Below, piece after piece: positions 43,536 through 53,770 of a stretch of DNA of 64,000 bases. Under the pieces are notes generated by a model. The model was not told the origin of the DNA. It did no database searches and saw only the letters and a program-made list of their open reading frames with translations. A program made the position numbers and the translations under genes. Origin of the DNA: Idiomarina sp. (GTDB lineage: Bacteria > Pseudomonadota > Gammaproteobacteria > Enterobacterales > Alteromonadaceae). The number at the start of each line of letters is the position of its first letter. The stretch's first letter is position 1. The DNA is taken from positions 558,001 to 622,000 of the forward strand of contig JAIUMU010000001.1 of assembly GCA_022565355.1 (NCBI GenBank). The letters run 5' to 3'.

Positions 43536-43567
43536 GGAACTCTACACGTTTAGACGGCTAAATGTCT
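43536..43567 (-). promoter_or_regulatory. MetJ operator (tandem met boxes) upstream of metY
   Basis: Tandem 8-mers compared with AGACGTCT: GGAACTCT (5/8), ACACGTTT (6/8), AGACGGCT (7/8) and AAATGTCT (6/8). MetJ binds two or more adjacent boxes cooperatively with SAM as corepressor. The array is 47-78 nt before the metY start, where repression of the promoter would be expected. Confidence 0.7.
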
Positions 43568-43769
43568 ATAGCTAATCATAATAATTTGGGCGCAAAAAAT
43601 AAGCACTATGGCGAGAATAGTGGTGGAATTCACTAACGTGCAGAAAATTCCATGTAGAATTCGCCAACTTCGCTAGCACTGAAATGCTAAAGAAAACCAT
43701 TAAAGTGTTATATTTCATAATGTTGCATTTTTTGGCACGCTTTTCGCATATTCTTAAGGAACTAAGCTA

Positions 43770-44885
43770 GTGTTCAATCAAATAATGGAAAATATTATGC
43801 ACAGCGGCAATTTTACAACTCATCCAAAAACGTTATTACTCGCCATCTTCACCACTTTCGTGTTGGCAACTACCCTTTCGGGTTGTGGCAACGTGAACCC
43901 CAGCGAAGTAGCGGCCAAACCCGAAGCAACCGAGCGCGGTGTACCGGTAGAAACGGTACGCGTAGGAAAAGGTACCGTGCGCGCAAGTTTCCAAGCCAGC
44001 ACTATTCTTGAAGCAGAAGAAGAAACCGATGTTATCGCCCGCGTTAGCGGTATTGTGGAAGAGATCCTGGTAGAAGAAGGCGATTATGTAGAGCAAGGCC
44101 AACCGCTGGCTCGTTTAGAATCATCGCGTTATCGCTTAAGCCGAGAACAGATTGCCGCTGAGTTGCGTGGCGTTAGCCAAGAGCTTACCCGTATGCGCCA
44201 GCTTGCCGGCCAGCAAATGGTAAGTACCGAGCAGCTTGAACGGCTGCAATCACGCCACGATGCGCTTTCTGCTCAGCTACAAATCGCCGAATTAGATTAT
44301 GCTGAAGCGGTAATTCGGGCGCCTATTTCAGGCCACATTTCTGAACGCTATGTGAAAACTGGTAACATGATTCAAGCCTACCAACAGAAATCACTATTCC
44401 ATATTGTGAATGCCAACACATTGCGCGCCACGGTGAACTTGCCTGAACACGCGCTGCGCAATATTGAAGTTGGCCAGCAAGCTGATTTACAACTACAAGC
44501 CAGTGGTGCTAATGAGCATATTACTGCTGCAGTAGCTCGCGTAAGTACTGTAGTAGACGCCTCGTCTGGCACTTTCCGCGTGGTACTTTCGGTACCAAAT
44601 GAAAATCATGCCCTGCGCTCTGGCATGTTTGCCCGCGTAAATCTGCATTACGCGCAAAAGCATGATGCTGTGCGCATTCCACATCACGCTATCGTGCGGG
44701 TAGATCAAAGCAATTATGTATTTGTAGTAAATGAAAACAAAGCCCAACGCGTGCCTGTTAGCACCGGTATTCGTGAAAATGGTTGGGTTGAGGTAACCGC
44801 AGGATTAGCAGAGCATGCACTGCTGATCGTTACCGGCCAAAACACGCTTCGTAACGACGCACTCGTTGAAGTTGTTGAGCTGTAA
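43770..44885 (+). CDS. RND efflux periplasmic adaptor (membrane fusion) lipoprotein
   Basis: A 371-residue MFP/HlyD-like adaptor that would connect an RND pump to an outer-membrane channel. The precursor has a lipobox LSGC (Cys39), then a lipoyl half-domain (VSGIVEEILVEEGDYVEQGQPLARL), a short alpha-hairpin (REQIAAELRGVSQELTRM to QIAELDYAEAVI), the second lipoyl half (IRAPISGHISERYVKTGNMI) and beta-barrel/membrane-proximal domains. The ORF starts at a GTG at 43770 (AAGGA 11 nt upstream); ATGs at 43785 and 43797 are alternatives. It heads the set with two RND pumps. Confidence 0.88.
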   Translation: MFNQIMENIMHSGNFTTHPKTLLLAIFTTFVLATTLSGCGNVNPSEVAAKPEATERGVPVETVRVGKGTVRASFQASTILEAEEETDVIARVSGIVEEILVEEGDYVEQGQPLARLESSRYRLSREQIAAELRGVSQELTRMRQLAGQQMVSTEQLERLQSRHDALSAQLQIAELDYAEAVIRAPISGHISERYVKTGNMIQAYQQKSLFHIVNANTLRATVNLPEHALRNIEVGQQADLQLQASGANEHITAAVARVSTVVDASSGTFRVVLSVPNENHALRSGMFARVNLHYAQKHDAVRIPHHAIVRVDQSNYVFVVNENKAQRVPVSTGIRENGWVEVTAGLAEHALLIVTGQNTLRNDALVEVVEL

Positions 44886-44922
44886 ATTAACGCGAACCTA
44901 AATTTCAGAAGGAATTTGAGCC

Positions 44923-47900
44923 ATGCCTACAGCTAACAATTCATCGGCAACTACTTCTGCGCCTTTGCGCCAGAAAGGTATTGCAGCTTTAGCGGTACGT
45001 CGTCCTGTTACTATTATTATGTTTACCTTAGCCATCGTGTTATTTGGCTTCGTAAGTTTAGGCCGTTTACCGGTAAATTTATTGCCTGATTTGAGTTACC
45101 CCACGCTTACCGTGCGCACCGCTTATGTGGGTGCTGCGCCAAGTGAGATTGAGCAGCTCATTAATCGCCCCATAGAAGAAACCTTAGGCACCGTAAAAGG
45201 TGTTCGGCAAATTACTTCGTACGCTCGTGCTGGCCAATCCGATATCGTGTTGGAATTCGCGTGGGGTACGAATATGGATTTCGCCGGTATCGAGGTACGC
45301 GAAAAACTCGATATGGTAATGCTGCCGCTGGATATCGAAAAGCCCACTCTGCTGCGCTTTAATCCGAATTTAGAGCCCATTATGCGCCTTGCATTAAATC
45401 GAGAAGCCTCGGTAGGCACGCCTTGGGAACTACAAGAGCTGCGCCGCTACGCAGATGATGAGCTAAAGCGCCGCATAGAGAGTATTCCAGGCGTTGCTGC
45501 TGTGCGCACAGGCGGTGGCTATGAAGATGAAGTACAGATTCTTATTGATGAGCACCGCATTAGCCAGCTCAACATCGATATGCAAACCATTGTTAGCCGC
45601 CTGCGCGCAGAGAATATGAACCAATCGGGTGGCCGCATTGAAACCGGCACGCAAGAATTTCTAGTGCGCACGGTAAACCAATTTAAATCACTTGAAGACA
45701 TGGAAAATATCTTCATTGCTACGCGCAATGGCGCACCCATTCAGTTAAAAGATATCGCTACGGTGCGCAGTGGTCATAAAGATCGCACTGCCATTAGCCG
45801 AGTAAATGGCCGCGAATCGATTGAACTCAACTTATATCGCGAAGGGGATGCCAATACGGTAACCGTAGCCGACGAAGTACGGGCACGCTTGCCGCAAATT
45901 AAGCAACAGCTACCCGCGGATTACAGCCTTGAATTGCTTGCCGACCAATCTACCTTTATTCGCAATGCAATTAGTTCAGTAAAGCAAAACGCGATTTTTG
46001 GCGGTGTGCTGGCCATGGCTGTGATTTTGCTATTCTTGCGCCAACTAGGCCCTACTTTCATTATTTCGTTAGCTATTCCAGTATCGGTTATCGCCACATT
46101 CCTATTTATGTTTATGGGCGGCTTAAGCCTGAATTTAATGTCGTTAGGTGGCATTGCATTGGCCGTAGGCTTGCTGGTAGATAACGCCATTGTGGTGTTG
46201 GAAAATATTGATCGCCGCAAAAAGCTCGGCGAAGGTAATCGCACAGCCGCGATTACCGGTACTCAAGAAGTTACTGGGGCAGTAATCGCTGCCACTTTAA
46301 CCACGCTAGCAGTTTTTGTACCGCTAGTGTTTGTAAGTGGTATGGCTGGGCAACTGTTTACTGATCAAGCACTCACCGTGAGTTTCGCACTGATTGCTTC
46401 TTTATTTGTTGCGTTAACTCTTATTCCGATGTTGGCCAGCCGCGAGTTTCGTCGCCATTCCAAGGAACATGCCACAGAACATACAACCAAACTACCCGGG
46501 CAACATGCCACCCAGCCAACAACCGCCGCGGTGCCCCCAACCCGCCGTGCATTGATTCAACGCGTGTTGTTCTGGCTGGGCTGGCCCTTCCGTTTACTTA
46601 GTAAGGTATTTTTCTTTTGGCTACCGTTGCTGGTGCTGAAAGCCTTACGTGGCATCGTTGCTGGTATCGGCTGGATACTGGGTAAAGCCGCGAAGCCCAT
46701 CGTATTCGCGTTTGATTATGGCTTTGCTGCTGTAAGCTCCGGCCATTCCCGCAGCCTGCAAGGTATGCAACGCAAACCATGGTTATTTTTCACCTTGTTT
46801 GCAGCCGTTACTATCGGGTGCTTTGCATTGGTACCGCGCCTTGGTGCTGAATTGATTCCACAAATGGAACAACGTGAGTTCTTCGTTGATATCGAACTAC
46901 CGCGTGGCACTCCCATTAACCGTACCGATGAATTTATGGGCGAAATCGCAGCATTTTTAAGTGATGATCAGCGGGTATTGCGCACCTATTCCGTGGCAGG
47001 TTCTGGTTCACTCATGCAAATTCAAGCCAACCAAGGTGGTGATTATTGGGGCCGCTTCCATGTGGTAGCAAAACCCACCGTGTTGGAATCTGAGCGTGAT
47101 GCCCTAATTGCTGATTTACGCGCCTTTTTGGATCGCCAACCGGATGTGCAAGCGCGCATCGATTTCCCAGAGCTGGTATCAATCGATATGCCTATGGTGG
47201 TTGAACTGTATGGTTTTGAGCTTGATCGATTACTGAATAGCGCTGAGCTTATTACCGATTTGTTGGAACAAAACCCGGCGTTTAATGATGTTCGTAATGG
47301 CTTAACCCGTGGCCAACCGGAGTTAGAGATCATCTTTGATCATGCCCGCTTAGCGTGGGTAGGCTTATCAGCACCGGATGTAGCTCGTACCATTAGCACG
47401 CAAATTGGCGGCCAAGTAGCTACGCAATACAACCTAAACGATCGGCAAATTGATATTCGCGTACGCTTGCCTGATCATGTACGCCAAGATCCTAACCGCA
47501 TTGAGCAGCTCATTATCAACCCGGGCAGCGCCACAGAGCTTCCGCTTTCTGCTGTGGCAACCATTAATCGCACCGTAGGGCCAAGCGAAATCACCCGCTT
47601 ATCGCAACAACGCGTAGCACTAATTAGCGCAAGCCCTGCAGGTGGTGATGTGCGGAAAGCACAAGCCGAACTACAAACAATTCTCGATAGCGTGCGCTTG
47701 CCACCGGGTGTAACTGCCTATATTGGCGGGCAAAGCGAATTGCTCGATGAATCATACAATTCATTGCTGCTGGCGTTAGCCCTCGCGGTATTCTTAGTGT
47801 ACTTGGTAATGGCCTCGCAGTTTGAGAGCTTTGGCCACCCATTACTGATCATGTTCTCAGTGCCTCTTGCTGCGGCTGGCTCAATTGTAGGCTTATGGGT

Positions 47901-48297
47901 TACTGGTACACCGCTCAGCGTAGTGGTATTTATCGGCCTCATCATGTTGGCTGGTATTGTGGTGAATAATGCCATTGTATTAGTGGATCGCATTAACCAA
48001 TTACGGGTTGAAGGAATAGCCAAATTAGCAGCTATTCAGCAAGCAGCAGCGCAACGATTGCGGCCTATATTAATGACCACCCTTACAACCATTCTTGGCC
48101 TACTCCCGCTCGCATTGGGTATCGGTGAAGGTGCCGAATTGAGCGCCAGTATGGCAATTGCGGTAATCAGCGGCTTGCTATTCGCCACCGCACTTACCTT
48201 ATTGTTCATCCCATTGGTTTATCAGCTGTTCGATCGCAAGCATTTTGCTGCCATTGCAGATGCAGAGCCTGCACCGGGAGTAGCCAATCATGCGTAA
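44923..48297 (+). CDS. RND efflux permease, first of a pair, with long central insertion
   Basis: A 1124-residue inner-membrane proton-driven pump of the HAE-1/AcrB-like superfamily. After the first membrane helix (residues about 27-46) comes a porter domain, then helices with GLLVDNAIVVLENIDRRKKLGEG (TM4 with the proton-relay Asp), a repeat of this layout in the second half and a final helix bundle. Between TM6 and TM7 (about residues 510-625) a region rich in His/Thr/Pro followed by several hydrophobic stretches is longer than usual in AcrB-type proteins (about 1050 residues). It overlaps the next RND gene by eight bases. Substrate unknown. Confidence 0.88.
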   Translation: MPTANNSSATTSAPLRQKGIAALAVRRPVTIIMFTLAIVLFGFVSLGRLPVNLLPDLSYPTLTVRTAYVGAAPSEIEQLINRPIEETLGTVKGVRQITSYARAGQSDIVLEFAWGTNMDFAGIEVREKLDMVMLPLDIEKPTLLRFNPNLEPIMRLALNREASVGTPWELQELRRYADDELKRRIESIPGVAAVRTGGGYEDEVQILIDEHRISQLNIDMQTIVSRLRAENMNQSGGRIETGTQEFLVRTVNQFKSLEDMENIFIATRNGAPIQLKDIATVRSGHKDRTAISRVNGRESIELNLYREGDANTVTVADEVRARLPQIKQQLPADYSLELLADQSTFIRNAISSVKQNAIFGGVLAMAVILLFLRQLGPTFIISLAIPVSVIATFLFMFMGGLSLNLMSLGGIALAVGLLVDNAIVVLENIDRRKKLGEGNRTAAITGTQEVTGAVIAATLTTLAVFVPLVFVSGMAGQLFTDQALTVSFALIASLFVALTLIPMLASREFRRHSKEHATEHTTKLPGQHATQPTTAAVPPTRRALIQRVLFWLGWPFRLLSKVFFFWLPLLVLKALRGIVAGIGWILGKAAKPIVFAFDYGFAAVSSGHSRSLQGMQRKPWLFFTLFAAVTIGCFALVPRLGAELIPQMEQREFFVDIELPRGTPINRTDEFMGEIAAFLSDDQRVLRTYSVAGSGSLMQIQANQGGDYWGRFHVVAKPTVLESERDALIADLRAFLDRQPDVQARIDFPELVSIDMPMVVELYGFELDRLLNSAELITDLLEQNPAFNDVRNGLTRGQPELEIIFDHARLAWVGLSAPDVARTISTQIGGQVATQYNLNDRQIDIRVRLPDHVRQDPNRIEQLIINPGSATELPLSAVATINRTVGPSEITRLSQQRVALISASPAGGDVRKAQAELQTILDSVRLPPGVTAYIGGQSELLDESYNSLLLALALAVFLVYLVMASQFESFGHPLLIMFSVPLAAAGSIVGLWVTGTPLSVVVFIGLIMLAGIVVNNAIVLVDRINQLRVEGIAKLAAIQQAAAQRLRPILMTTLTTILGLLPLALGIGEGAELSASMAIAVISGLLFATALTLLFIPLVYQLFDRKHFAAIADAEPAPGVANHA

Positions 48298-51200
48298 AGT
48301 AGCAGAAATTGCTGCACCGCTAGCCAGCTTCGCCTTAAAACGGCCAGTAACCGTGTGCATGTTTTTCCTTAGCTTTCTCATTTTGGGGTTAGTTTCTAGC
48401 CGCATGTTGCCGCTCGAGAAGTTCCCAGGCATCGATATTCCGCAAATTGTGGTGAACGTGCCCTATCGTGGCTCAACACCAGCGGAAGTAGAGCGATTAA
48501 TAACTCGGCCTCTTGAAGAGGCCCTTGCTACCCTGCCCGGCATTCAAGAAATGCGCTCCAACTCAGGTGAAAATGGTGCCGATGTGGTGCTAAATTTTAA
48601 CTGGAACGATAGCGTTTCTGCTCGTGGTATTGAGGCACGAGAGCGCGTTGAAAGTATGCGCCACTTGTTGCCAGATGATGTAGAGCGGGTATTTATCTAT
48701 CAATTTAACACCGATGATATGGCGGTGATGCAGTTGCGCATCTCCAGTGAACAAGATTTATCGCTCGCTTGGGAGCTGCTTAACCGACAACTAAAGCAAC
48801 CGCTTGAGCGCGTAGCAGGTGTTTCTCGCGTGGCCTTATTTGGGGTGCAACAGCGCGAAATTATAATTCGCCTGAACCCACAAACGCTTAGTGCTACCAA
48901 CTTAAGCGTAAGTGAAATCACCCAAATTCTAAATCAGGCTAACTTCTCTATGTCGGCCGGCTATCTGGAAACGCCATACGAACGAATTCTAGTGAAGCCC
49001 GCTGGTGAGTATCGCAGCCTCGATGATATTCGCGCCTTGCCCATTACGCCAACGCTTACTGTTGGCGATATCGCTACCGTTGAATATGAGCTGCCGCGCG
49101 CTACCGATGGCCGCCACTTCAACCAGCGCTATGCCATTGGCGTAGATATTTATAAAGAATCCAGTGCGAACCTGGTGGATGTAGCCCGTGCTGCCAGCCA
49201 AGTTATTAGCGATGTTGCAAAAACTCCTGAGTTTTCCGATATTCAGCTCATGACCATGGATAACACCGCTGAAAGTGTTACTACCTCGTTGCGCGATTTA
49301 CTCTTTGCAGGCCTAATTGGTGCCAGTTTATCCATTATTGTATTGTACCTATTTCTGCGCGATTGGCGCACCACGCTAATCATCGTGCTCTCGGTGCCTA
49401 TCGCCATTTGCCTTACCCTAGGGGTAATGTATTTACTGGGCTACAGCTTAAACATTCTCTCTATGATGGGCTTGATGCTGGCCATTGGTATGCTGATTGA
49501 TAACGCCGTAGTAGTTACCGAAAGTATTCAACAAGAACAGCAAGCTACCGGCAAGATAAAAGACAAAGATACGGTTATTGCTGGGGCCAGCCGTGTTTCT
49601 TTGGCTATTATTGCGGGCACACTCACCACCGCTATCGTGTTCTTGCCAAACATCTTTGGCGAAGCCGATGAAATTACCATTTTCTTAGAGCATGTGGCGA
49701 TTGCGATCTGTATTTCACTATTGGCCTCATTGTTGATTGCGCAAACCTTGATTCCGCTATTACTGAGTAAAATCAACAGTAAAATTAGCCCTGATCCACC
49801 GCAACCGGGTCGGCTGAAGCTTGGTTACCTGCGCAGCTTACAATGGAGCCATCGCCACCCTCGGCTTACCACCTTGATCATGCTGATCATTATGGCGAGC
49901 ACTGCACTACCGTTTAAAAATGTGGGTGGTGATCAAACCGATATGGCCTTTAATGATCGGATTTTCATGAACTATCACATCACCGGGCAATACAAACTTT
50001 CTGAAGTAGAGCGCGATGTAACAGCCATGGAAAACTACCTATATGCCAACAAAGATTTATTTGCAATTGAGGATGTGTATAGCTATTACACTCCAGGGTT
50101 TGCCGTTTCCACGTTATTGTTAAACCCGAACCGTGAGCTTTCAGTAACGGAAATACAGCGCCGTATCCGCGAAAATATGCCGCCACTGCCTCGCAGCAAG
50201 CCGGTGTTTGGTTTCCGCGGGGGCGATAATAGCGGCGTGCAAGTTACGTTGCAGGGGCGTTCCACCCAAGAGTTAGAGCAACTTGCCGAAGAAATTATTC
50301 CCATGCTAGGCCGCATTGAAGGTATTACCGACGTGCAAACCGCTACCGGCAACGCTAAAAATGAACTGCAAATTCGCATTGATCGTGAACAAGCGGAACG
50401 GTTTGGCTTAAATCCGAGCATGGTTGCCGAACAAGTTGGCGTGGCATTGCGAGGGCGGAATTTACGCTCCTTCCGGCATAACCCAGAGGGTGATATGCGG
50501 ATACGGGTTACTTTCCCCGAGTACTTCAGCCTTTCTTTGCCAGAATTGCAGCAAATGGTAATTGCCCGTGTGGGGAATACCTTGGTGCATCTCAACCAAA
50601 TTGCCACCATCGAAGAAGTAGAGCAATTGGGTACTATTCGTCGCTTCGATCGACAAACCGCTGTGCGCATCACTGCCAACCTTGAAGAGCTAACAATGCC
50701 GCAAGCGCGCACCGCCATTACTGAAACTATGAATCAAATACAGCTACCCGATGGCTATCGCTGGACCTTAGATGGCGGTTTTCGCACACAACAACAGCAA
50801 AATACCATCATGATGGTTAACATGCTGCTTGCCGTGGCCATGGTGTACATGGTGATGGCGGCTTTGTTTGAATCATTGCTATTACCTTCGGCGGTAATTG
50901 GCTCACTCATTCTCGCCCTTACTGGGGTGTTTTGGGCGCTTTGGCTTACGGGTACACCAATGGATTTAATGGCCCTCATTGGCATGTTGATATTGATGGG
51001 GATCGTGGTGAATAACGGTATCGTACTGGTGGATGCCATTAATCAACTAGTTGATAAGGGCGTTGCCCTTGAAAATGCTATTCTTGAAGCCGCTGCACGG
51101 CGGGTACGGCCAATTCTCATGACAGTAGCCACCACTATTCTGGGCATGCTGCCACTCGCCTTGGGCGATACCCAAATTGGTGGTGATGGCCCGCCCTACA

Positions 51201-51364
51201 CACCAATGGCCATTACCATTATTGGTGGTTTAGCATTTAGCACCCTAACTAGTTTATACTTTGTGCCTCATGCATACAGCCGCTTATTGTATTGGCGCCA
51301 ACATTGGGCACATGTTTGGCAACGCTCTGGCGAACCATTACGGGCGCGAAAAGCCGCACACTAA
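48290..51364 (+). CDS. RND efflux permease, second of a pair
   Basis: A 1024-residue RND pump, the second half of a pair with the preceding gene. First helix FALKRPVTVCMFFLSFLILGLV, porter motif EEALATLPGIQEMRSNS, TM4 GMLIDNAVVVTES with the proton-relay aspartate, and a second-half GIVVNNGIVLVDAINQLVD. Pairs of different RND permeases sharing one adaptor (as MdtB and MdtC) can form mixed trimers, so a heterotrimeric pump is possible. Its start lies eight bases inside the first pump gene. Confidence 0.88.
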   Translation: MRKVAEIAAPLASFALKRPVTVCMFFLSFLILGLVSSRMLPLEKFPGIDIPQIVVNVPYRGSTPAEVERLITRPLEEALATLPGIQEMRSNSGENGADVVLNFNWNDSVSARGIEARERVESMRHLLPDDVERVFIYQFNTDDMAVMQLRISSEQDLSLAWELLNRQLKQPLERVAGVSRVALFGVQQREIIIRLNPQTLSATNLSVSEITQILNQANFSMSAGYLETPYERILVKPAGEYRSLDDIRALPITPTLTVGDIATVEYELPRATDGRHFNQRYAIGVDIYKESSANLVDVARAASQVISDVAKTPEFSDIQLMTMDNTAESVTTSLRDLLFAGLIGASLSIIVLYLFLRDWRTTLIIVLSVPIAICLTLGVMYLLGYSLNILSMMGLMLAIGMLIDNAVVVTESIQQEQQATGKIKDKDTVIAGASRVSLAIIAGTLTTAIVFLPNIFGEADEITIFLEHVAIAICISLLASLLIAQTLIPLLLSKINSKISPDPPQPGRLKLGYLRSLQWSHRHPRLTTLIMLIIMASTALPFKNVGGDQTDMAFNDRIFMNYHITGQYKLSEVERDVTAMENYLYANKDLFAIEDVYSYYTPGFAVSTLLLNPNRELSVTEIQRRIRENMPPLPRSKPVFGFRGGDNSGVQVTLQGRSTQELEQLAEEIIPMLGRIEGITDVQTATGNAKNELQIRIDREQAERFGLNPSMVAEQVGVALRGRNLRSFRHNPEGDMRIRVTFPEYFSLSLPELQQMVIARVGNTLVHLNQIATIEEVEQLGTIRRFDRQTAVRITANLEELTMPQARTAITETMNQIQLPDGYRWTLDGGFRTQQQQNTIMMVNMLLAVAMVYMVMAALFESLLLPSAVIGSLILALTGVFWALWLTGTPMDLMALIGMLILMGIVVNNGIVLVDAINQLVDKGVALENAILEAAARRVRPILMTVATTILGMLPLALGDTQIGGDGPPYTPMAITIIGGLAFSTLTSLYFVPHAYSRLLYWRQHWAHVWQRSGEPLRARKAAH

Positions 51365-51383
51365 ATAACAACCAAGGAAGCCA

Positions 51384-52229
51384 ATGCCAGTTCTGATTAT
51401 CGTTACCATTGTATGGGCATTTAGTTTTTCACTGATTGGCGAATTTTTAGCGCGCGATGTAGATGCCTACATCGCCGTTTTTATTCGTATGGTTTTAGCA
51501 TTAGCGTTGTTACTGCCATTCCTAAAGCTACGCAATGTAACAGGCCGCAATGCATTAAGCTTGATGGCGATCGGTGGCGTGCAAATTGGTATTATGTACC
51601 TGCTGCTATACCATGCGTTTTTATATATTAGCGTGGCCGAAGTACTGCTGTTCACCATTTTCACACCGCTTTACATCACTTTGCTCGATGAATGGGTACT
51701 CAATCGCAAACCATTACCGCGAGTATGGTGGCTTGCCGCCGCGCTCTCTGTAATCGGAGCAGCACTTATTCGCTATCAAGGCCTAAGCACTGGGTTTATT
51801 ACCGGCTTCCTCTTGATACAAGGCGCAAACATTTGCTTTGCCCTTGGCCAAGTAGCCTATAAGCGCCTCCCCATCGGCGATACCCGCGCGCAAGTGCACC
51901 ACTATGCATTGTTCTTCCTCGGTGCCACAATTGTTTCAGGTATCGGCATGCTGTTGTTTGCTAATTACGAGCGTTTACCCACCACTTGGGTACACTGGAG
52001 TGTATTAATTTGGCTTGGTTTAGGTGCCTCAGGGGTGGGCTACCTAGCTTGGAGTATCGCTAGTAAGCGCGTAAATATCGGCCAACTGGCCACCATGAAT
52101 AACGCCTTAATTCCTGCAGGCCTGCTGGTGAATTTTTTATTATGGGGCCAAGATGTGCAGTGGGGCTCACTAGCATTTGGCGGCGCTATCATTCTTTACG
52201 CCGTGTGGCTTACCTCGCGGCGCATTTAA
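51384..52229 (+). CDS. DMT superfamily (EamA) transporter
   Basis: A 281-residue membrane protein with about ten hydrophobic helices arranged as two EamA repeats of five. The N-terminal WAFSFSLIGEFLARDVDAYIAVFIRM and SVAEVLLFTIFTPLYITLLDEW patterns are typical of drug/metabolite transporters. Substrate unknown. The gene is 19 nt after the second RND pump and on the same strand, so may be co-transcribed with it. Confidence 0.8.
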   Translation: MPVLIIVTIVWAFSFSLIGEFLARDVDAYIAVFIRMVLALALLLPFLKLRNVTGRNALSLMAIGGVQIGIMYLLLYHAFLYISVAEVLLFTIFTPLYITLLDEWVLNRKPLPRVWWLAAALSVIGAALIRYQGLSTGFITGFLLIQGANICFALGQVAYKRLPIGDTRAQVHHYALFFLGATIVSGIGMLLFANYERLPTTWVHWSVLIWLGLGASGVGYLAWSIASKRVNIGQLATMNNALIPAGLLVNFLLWGQDVQWGSLAFGGAIILYAVWLTSRRI

Positions 52230-52322
52230 TTTTGCTCTAAATCCCTATCTGCTGTATTCTTGCGCCATTCTTACAGCTTCTGTAAACCATACATATACGC
52301 TCACAAAGAGATTCCCTTATAC

Positions 52323-53630
52323 ATGAGTTTTGCTGATTTGGGCTTATGCCCTACCATTCTCGAAGCCTTAGTAAACCAAGGTTACACCACCCCTACGCCG
52401 ATTCAAGAAAAAGCCATTCCCGCCGTACTCGATGGGCGCGATGTTATGGCTGCTGCACAAACCGGCACTGGAAAAACCGCAGGGTTTACCCTGCCTATTT
52501 TACAGCTTTTAAAAGATGGCGAGCGGGCCAAGCCAAACCAAGTACGGGTATTAATTCTTACTCCTACCCGAGAGCTTGCAGCTCAGGTTGCAGAAAGTGT
52601 GGCTACTTACTCGAAAGGCTTGAACTTAAGCTCTGCTGTGGTATTCGGTGGTGTAAAAATCAATCCGCAAATGATGAAGCTACGCCGTGGCGTGGATATC
52701 CTGGTGGCTACACCGGGTCGTTTAATGGATTTATACCAGCAAAATGCCGTGCGCTTTCCAAAATTAGAGATGTTGGTACTTGATGAAGCCGATCGTATGC
52801 TGGATATGGGCTTCATTCATGACATCAAGAAAATTATCAAAGTGCTACCGCCGAAACGGCAAAACTTGCTGTTTTCTGCAACCTTCTCGAATGAAATTCG
52901 TGAATTGGCTAAGGGCTTAGTGAATAACCCGGTGGAAATTTCCGTAGCGCCACCGAATACTACGGCTGAGCGGGTTGAACAAAAGGTTTACCCGGTAGCG
53001 TCAAGTGAAAAAGTGCGCATGCTATGCGCTCTGCTGCGCGAACTTGATACACCGCAAGTGCTAGTATTTAACCGTACCAAGCACGGCGCAAATCGCTTAG
53101 TAAAACAGCTTAGCCAAGCTGGCTTTCTTGCTGTTGCCATTCATGGCAATAAAAGCCAAGGCGCTCGCACCAAAGCGTTACAAGAATTCAAAGATGGCAA
53201 AGTACAAGTGTTGGTAGCAACCGATATCGCCGCACGCGGCCTTGATATTGCTCAGTTGCCGTTGGTGGTGAATTACGATCTGCCACAAGTGGCTGAAGAT
53301 TATGTGCACCGCATTGGCCGCACAGCTCGGGCCGGCGCTAGTGGCCTTGCTATCTCATTGGTAACACATGAAGAAGTGAAGTTACTAAAAGCAATTGAGC
53401 GCTTAACCAAACAAGAGATCAGCCAACATCAACTGGCCGAATTTATCTCGGTAGATTTAAGCAAAGCGCCACCGAAAAGTGCCGCCGCTAAGCCAGCACA
53501 GCGTGGCCGCAGCCAAGGTTCTGGCCGTAATCAAGGTGGTTCTAAACCACAGGGCTCTGGTAAATCACAAAACTCCGGTAGATCGCAGAGCTCTGGGAAG
53601 CCAAACCCTTGGGGTTCCAGTAAGCCATAA
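52323..53630 (+). CDS. rhlE: DEAD-box RNA helicase, RhlE type
   Basis: A 435-residue ATP-dependent RNA helicase involved in ribosome assembly and RNA turnover. In order: Q motif and [19 protein letters not shown] (45-52), [33 protein letters not shown] and [10 protein letters not shown]. The C-terminal 45 residues are a Gly/Ser/Gln/Arg-rich tail of near repeats ([30 protein letters not shown]), likely an RNA-binding disordered region. The ATG at 52323 is chosen because residues upstream in the longer ORF do not match helicases. Confidence 0.9.
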   Translation: MSFADLGLCPTILEALVNQGYTTPTPIQEKAIPAVLDGRDVMAAAQTGTGKTAGFTLPILQLLKDGERAKPNQVRVLILTPTRELAAQVAESVATYSKGLNLSSAVVFGGVKINPQMMKLRRGVDILVATPGRLMDLYQQNAVRFPKLEMLVLDEADRMLDMGFIHDIKKIIKVLPPKRQNLLFSATFSNEIRELAKGLVNNPVEISVAPPNTTAERVEQKVYPVASSEKVRMLCALLRELDTPQVLVFNRTKHGANRLVKQLSQAGFLAVAIHGNKSQGARTKALQEFKDGKVQVLVATDIAARGLDIAQLPLVVNYDLPQVAEDYVHRIGRTARAGASGLAISLVTHEEVKLLKAIERLTKQEISQHQLAEFISVDLSKAPPKSAAAKPAQRGRSQGSGRNQGGSKPQGSGKSQNSGRSQSSGKPNPWGSSKP

Positions 53631-53674
53631 GGCACCCGCAGCTAAAGATAGCGAGCGTAAATTGCCCATACCCC

Positions 53675-53705
53675 TTGATTTTTAGCTCAGAAAGAGCGAT
53701 ATATA
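53675..53705 (+). promoter_or_regulatory. Possible promoter upstream of rnk
   Basis: TTGATT (53675-53680) and TATATA (53700-53705) are separated by 19 nt, longer than ideal. A transcript would start near 53712, ahead of the terminator-like hairpin, and so pass through it to reach rnk. Weak evidence by itself. Confidence 0.3.
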
Positions 53706-53727
53706 GGGTATCAATTACAAATAACCA

Positions 53728-53757
53728 ACCGCCTGTAATGCACAGGCGGTTTTTTAT
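53728..53757 (+). terminator. Intrinsic terminator / attenuator-like hairpin in front of rnk
   Basis: AACCGCCTG and CAGGCGGTT form a 9-bp stem with a seven-nt loop, followed by TTTTATT. The T run ends two bases before the rnk ribosome-binding site. It can end rhlE transcription, but any rnk transcript starting upstream also meets it. Confidence 0.8.
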
Positions 53758-53770
53758 TAGGAGTATGCAC

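Noticed and set aside
43723..43752. TTGCAT-18-CATATT as promoter of the RND adaptor
   Set aside because: The transcript would start at about the ribosome-binding site of the GTG start, leaving no leader; the match is weak, so it was not annotated.
50086..50718. Minus-strand open frame of 210 codons
   Set aside because: It lies wholly inside the second RND pump gene, has an Arg/Ser/Cys-rich product and no ribosome site; a shadow frame.
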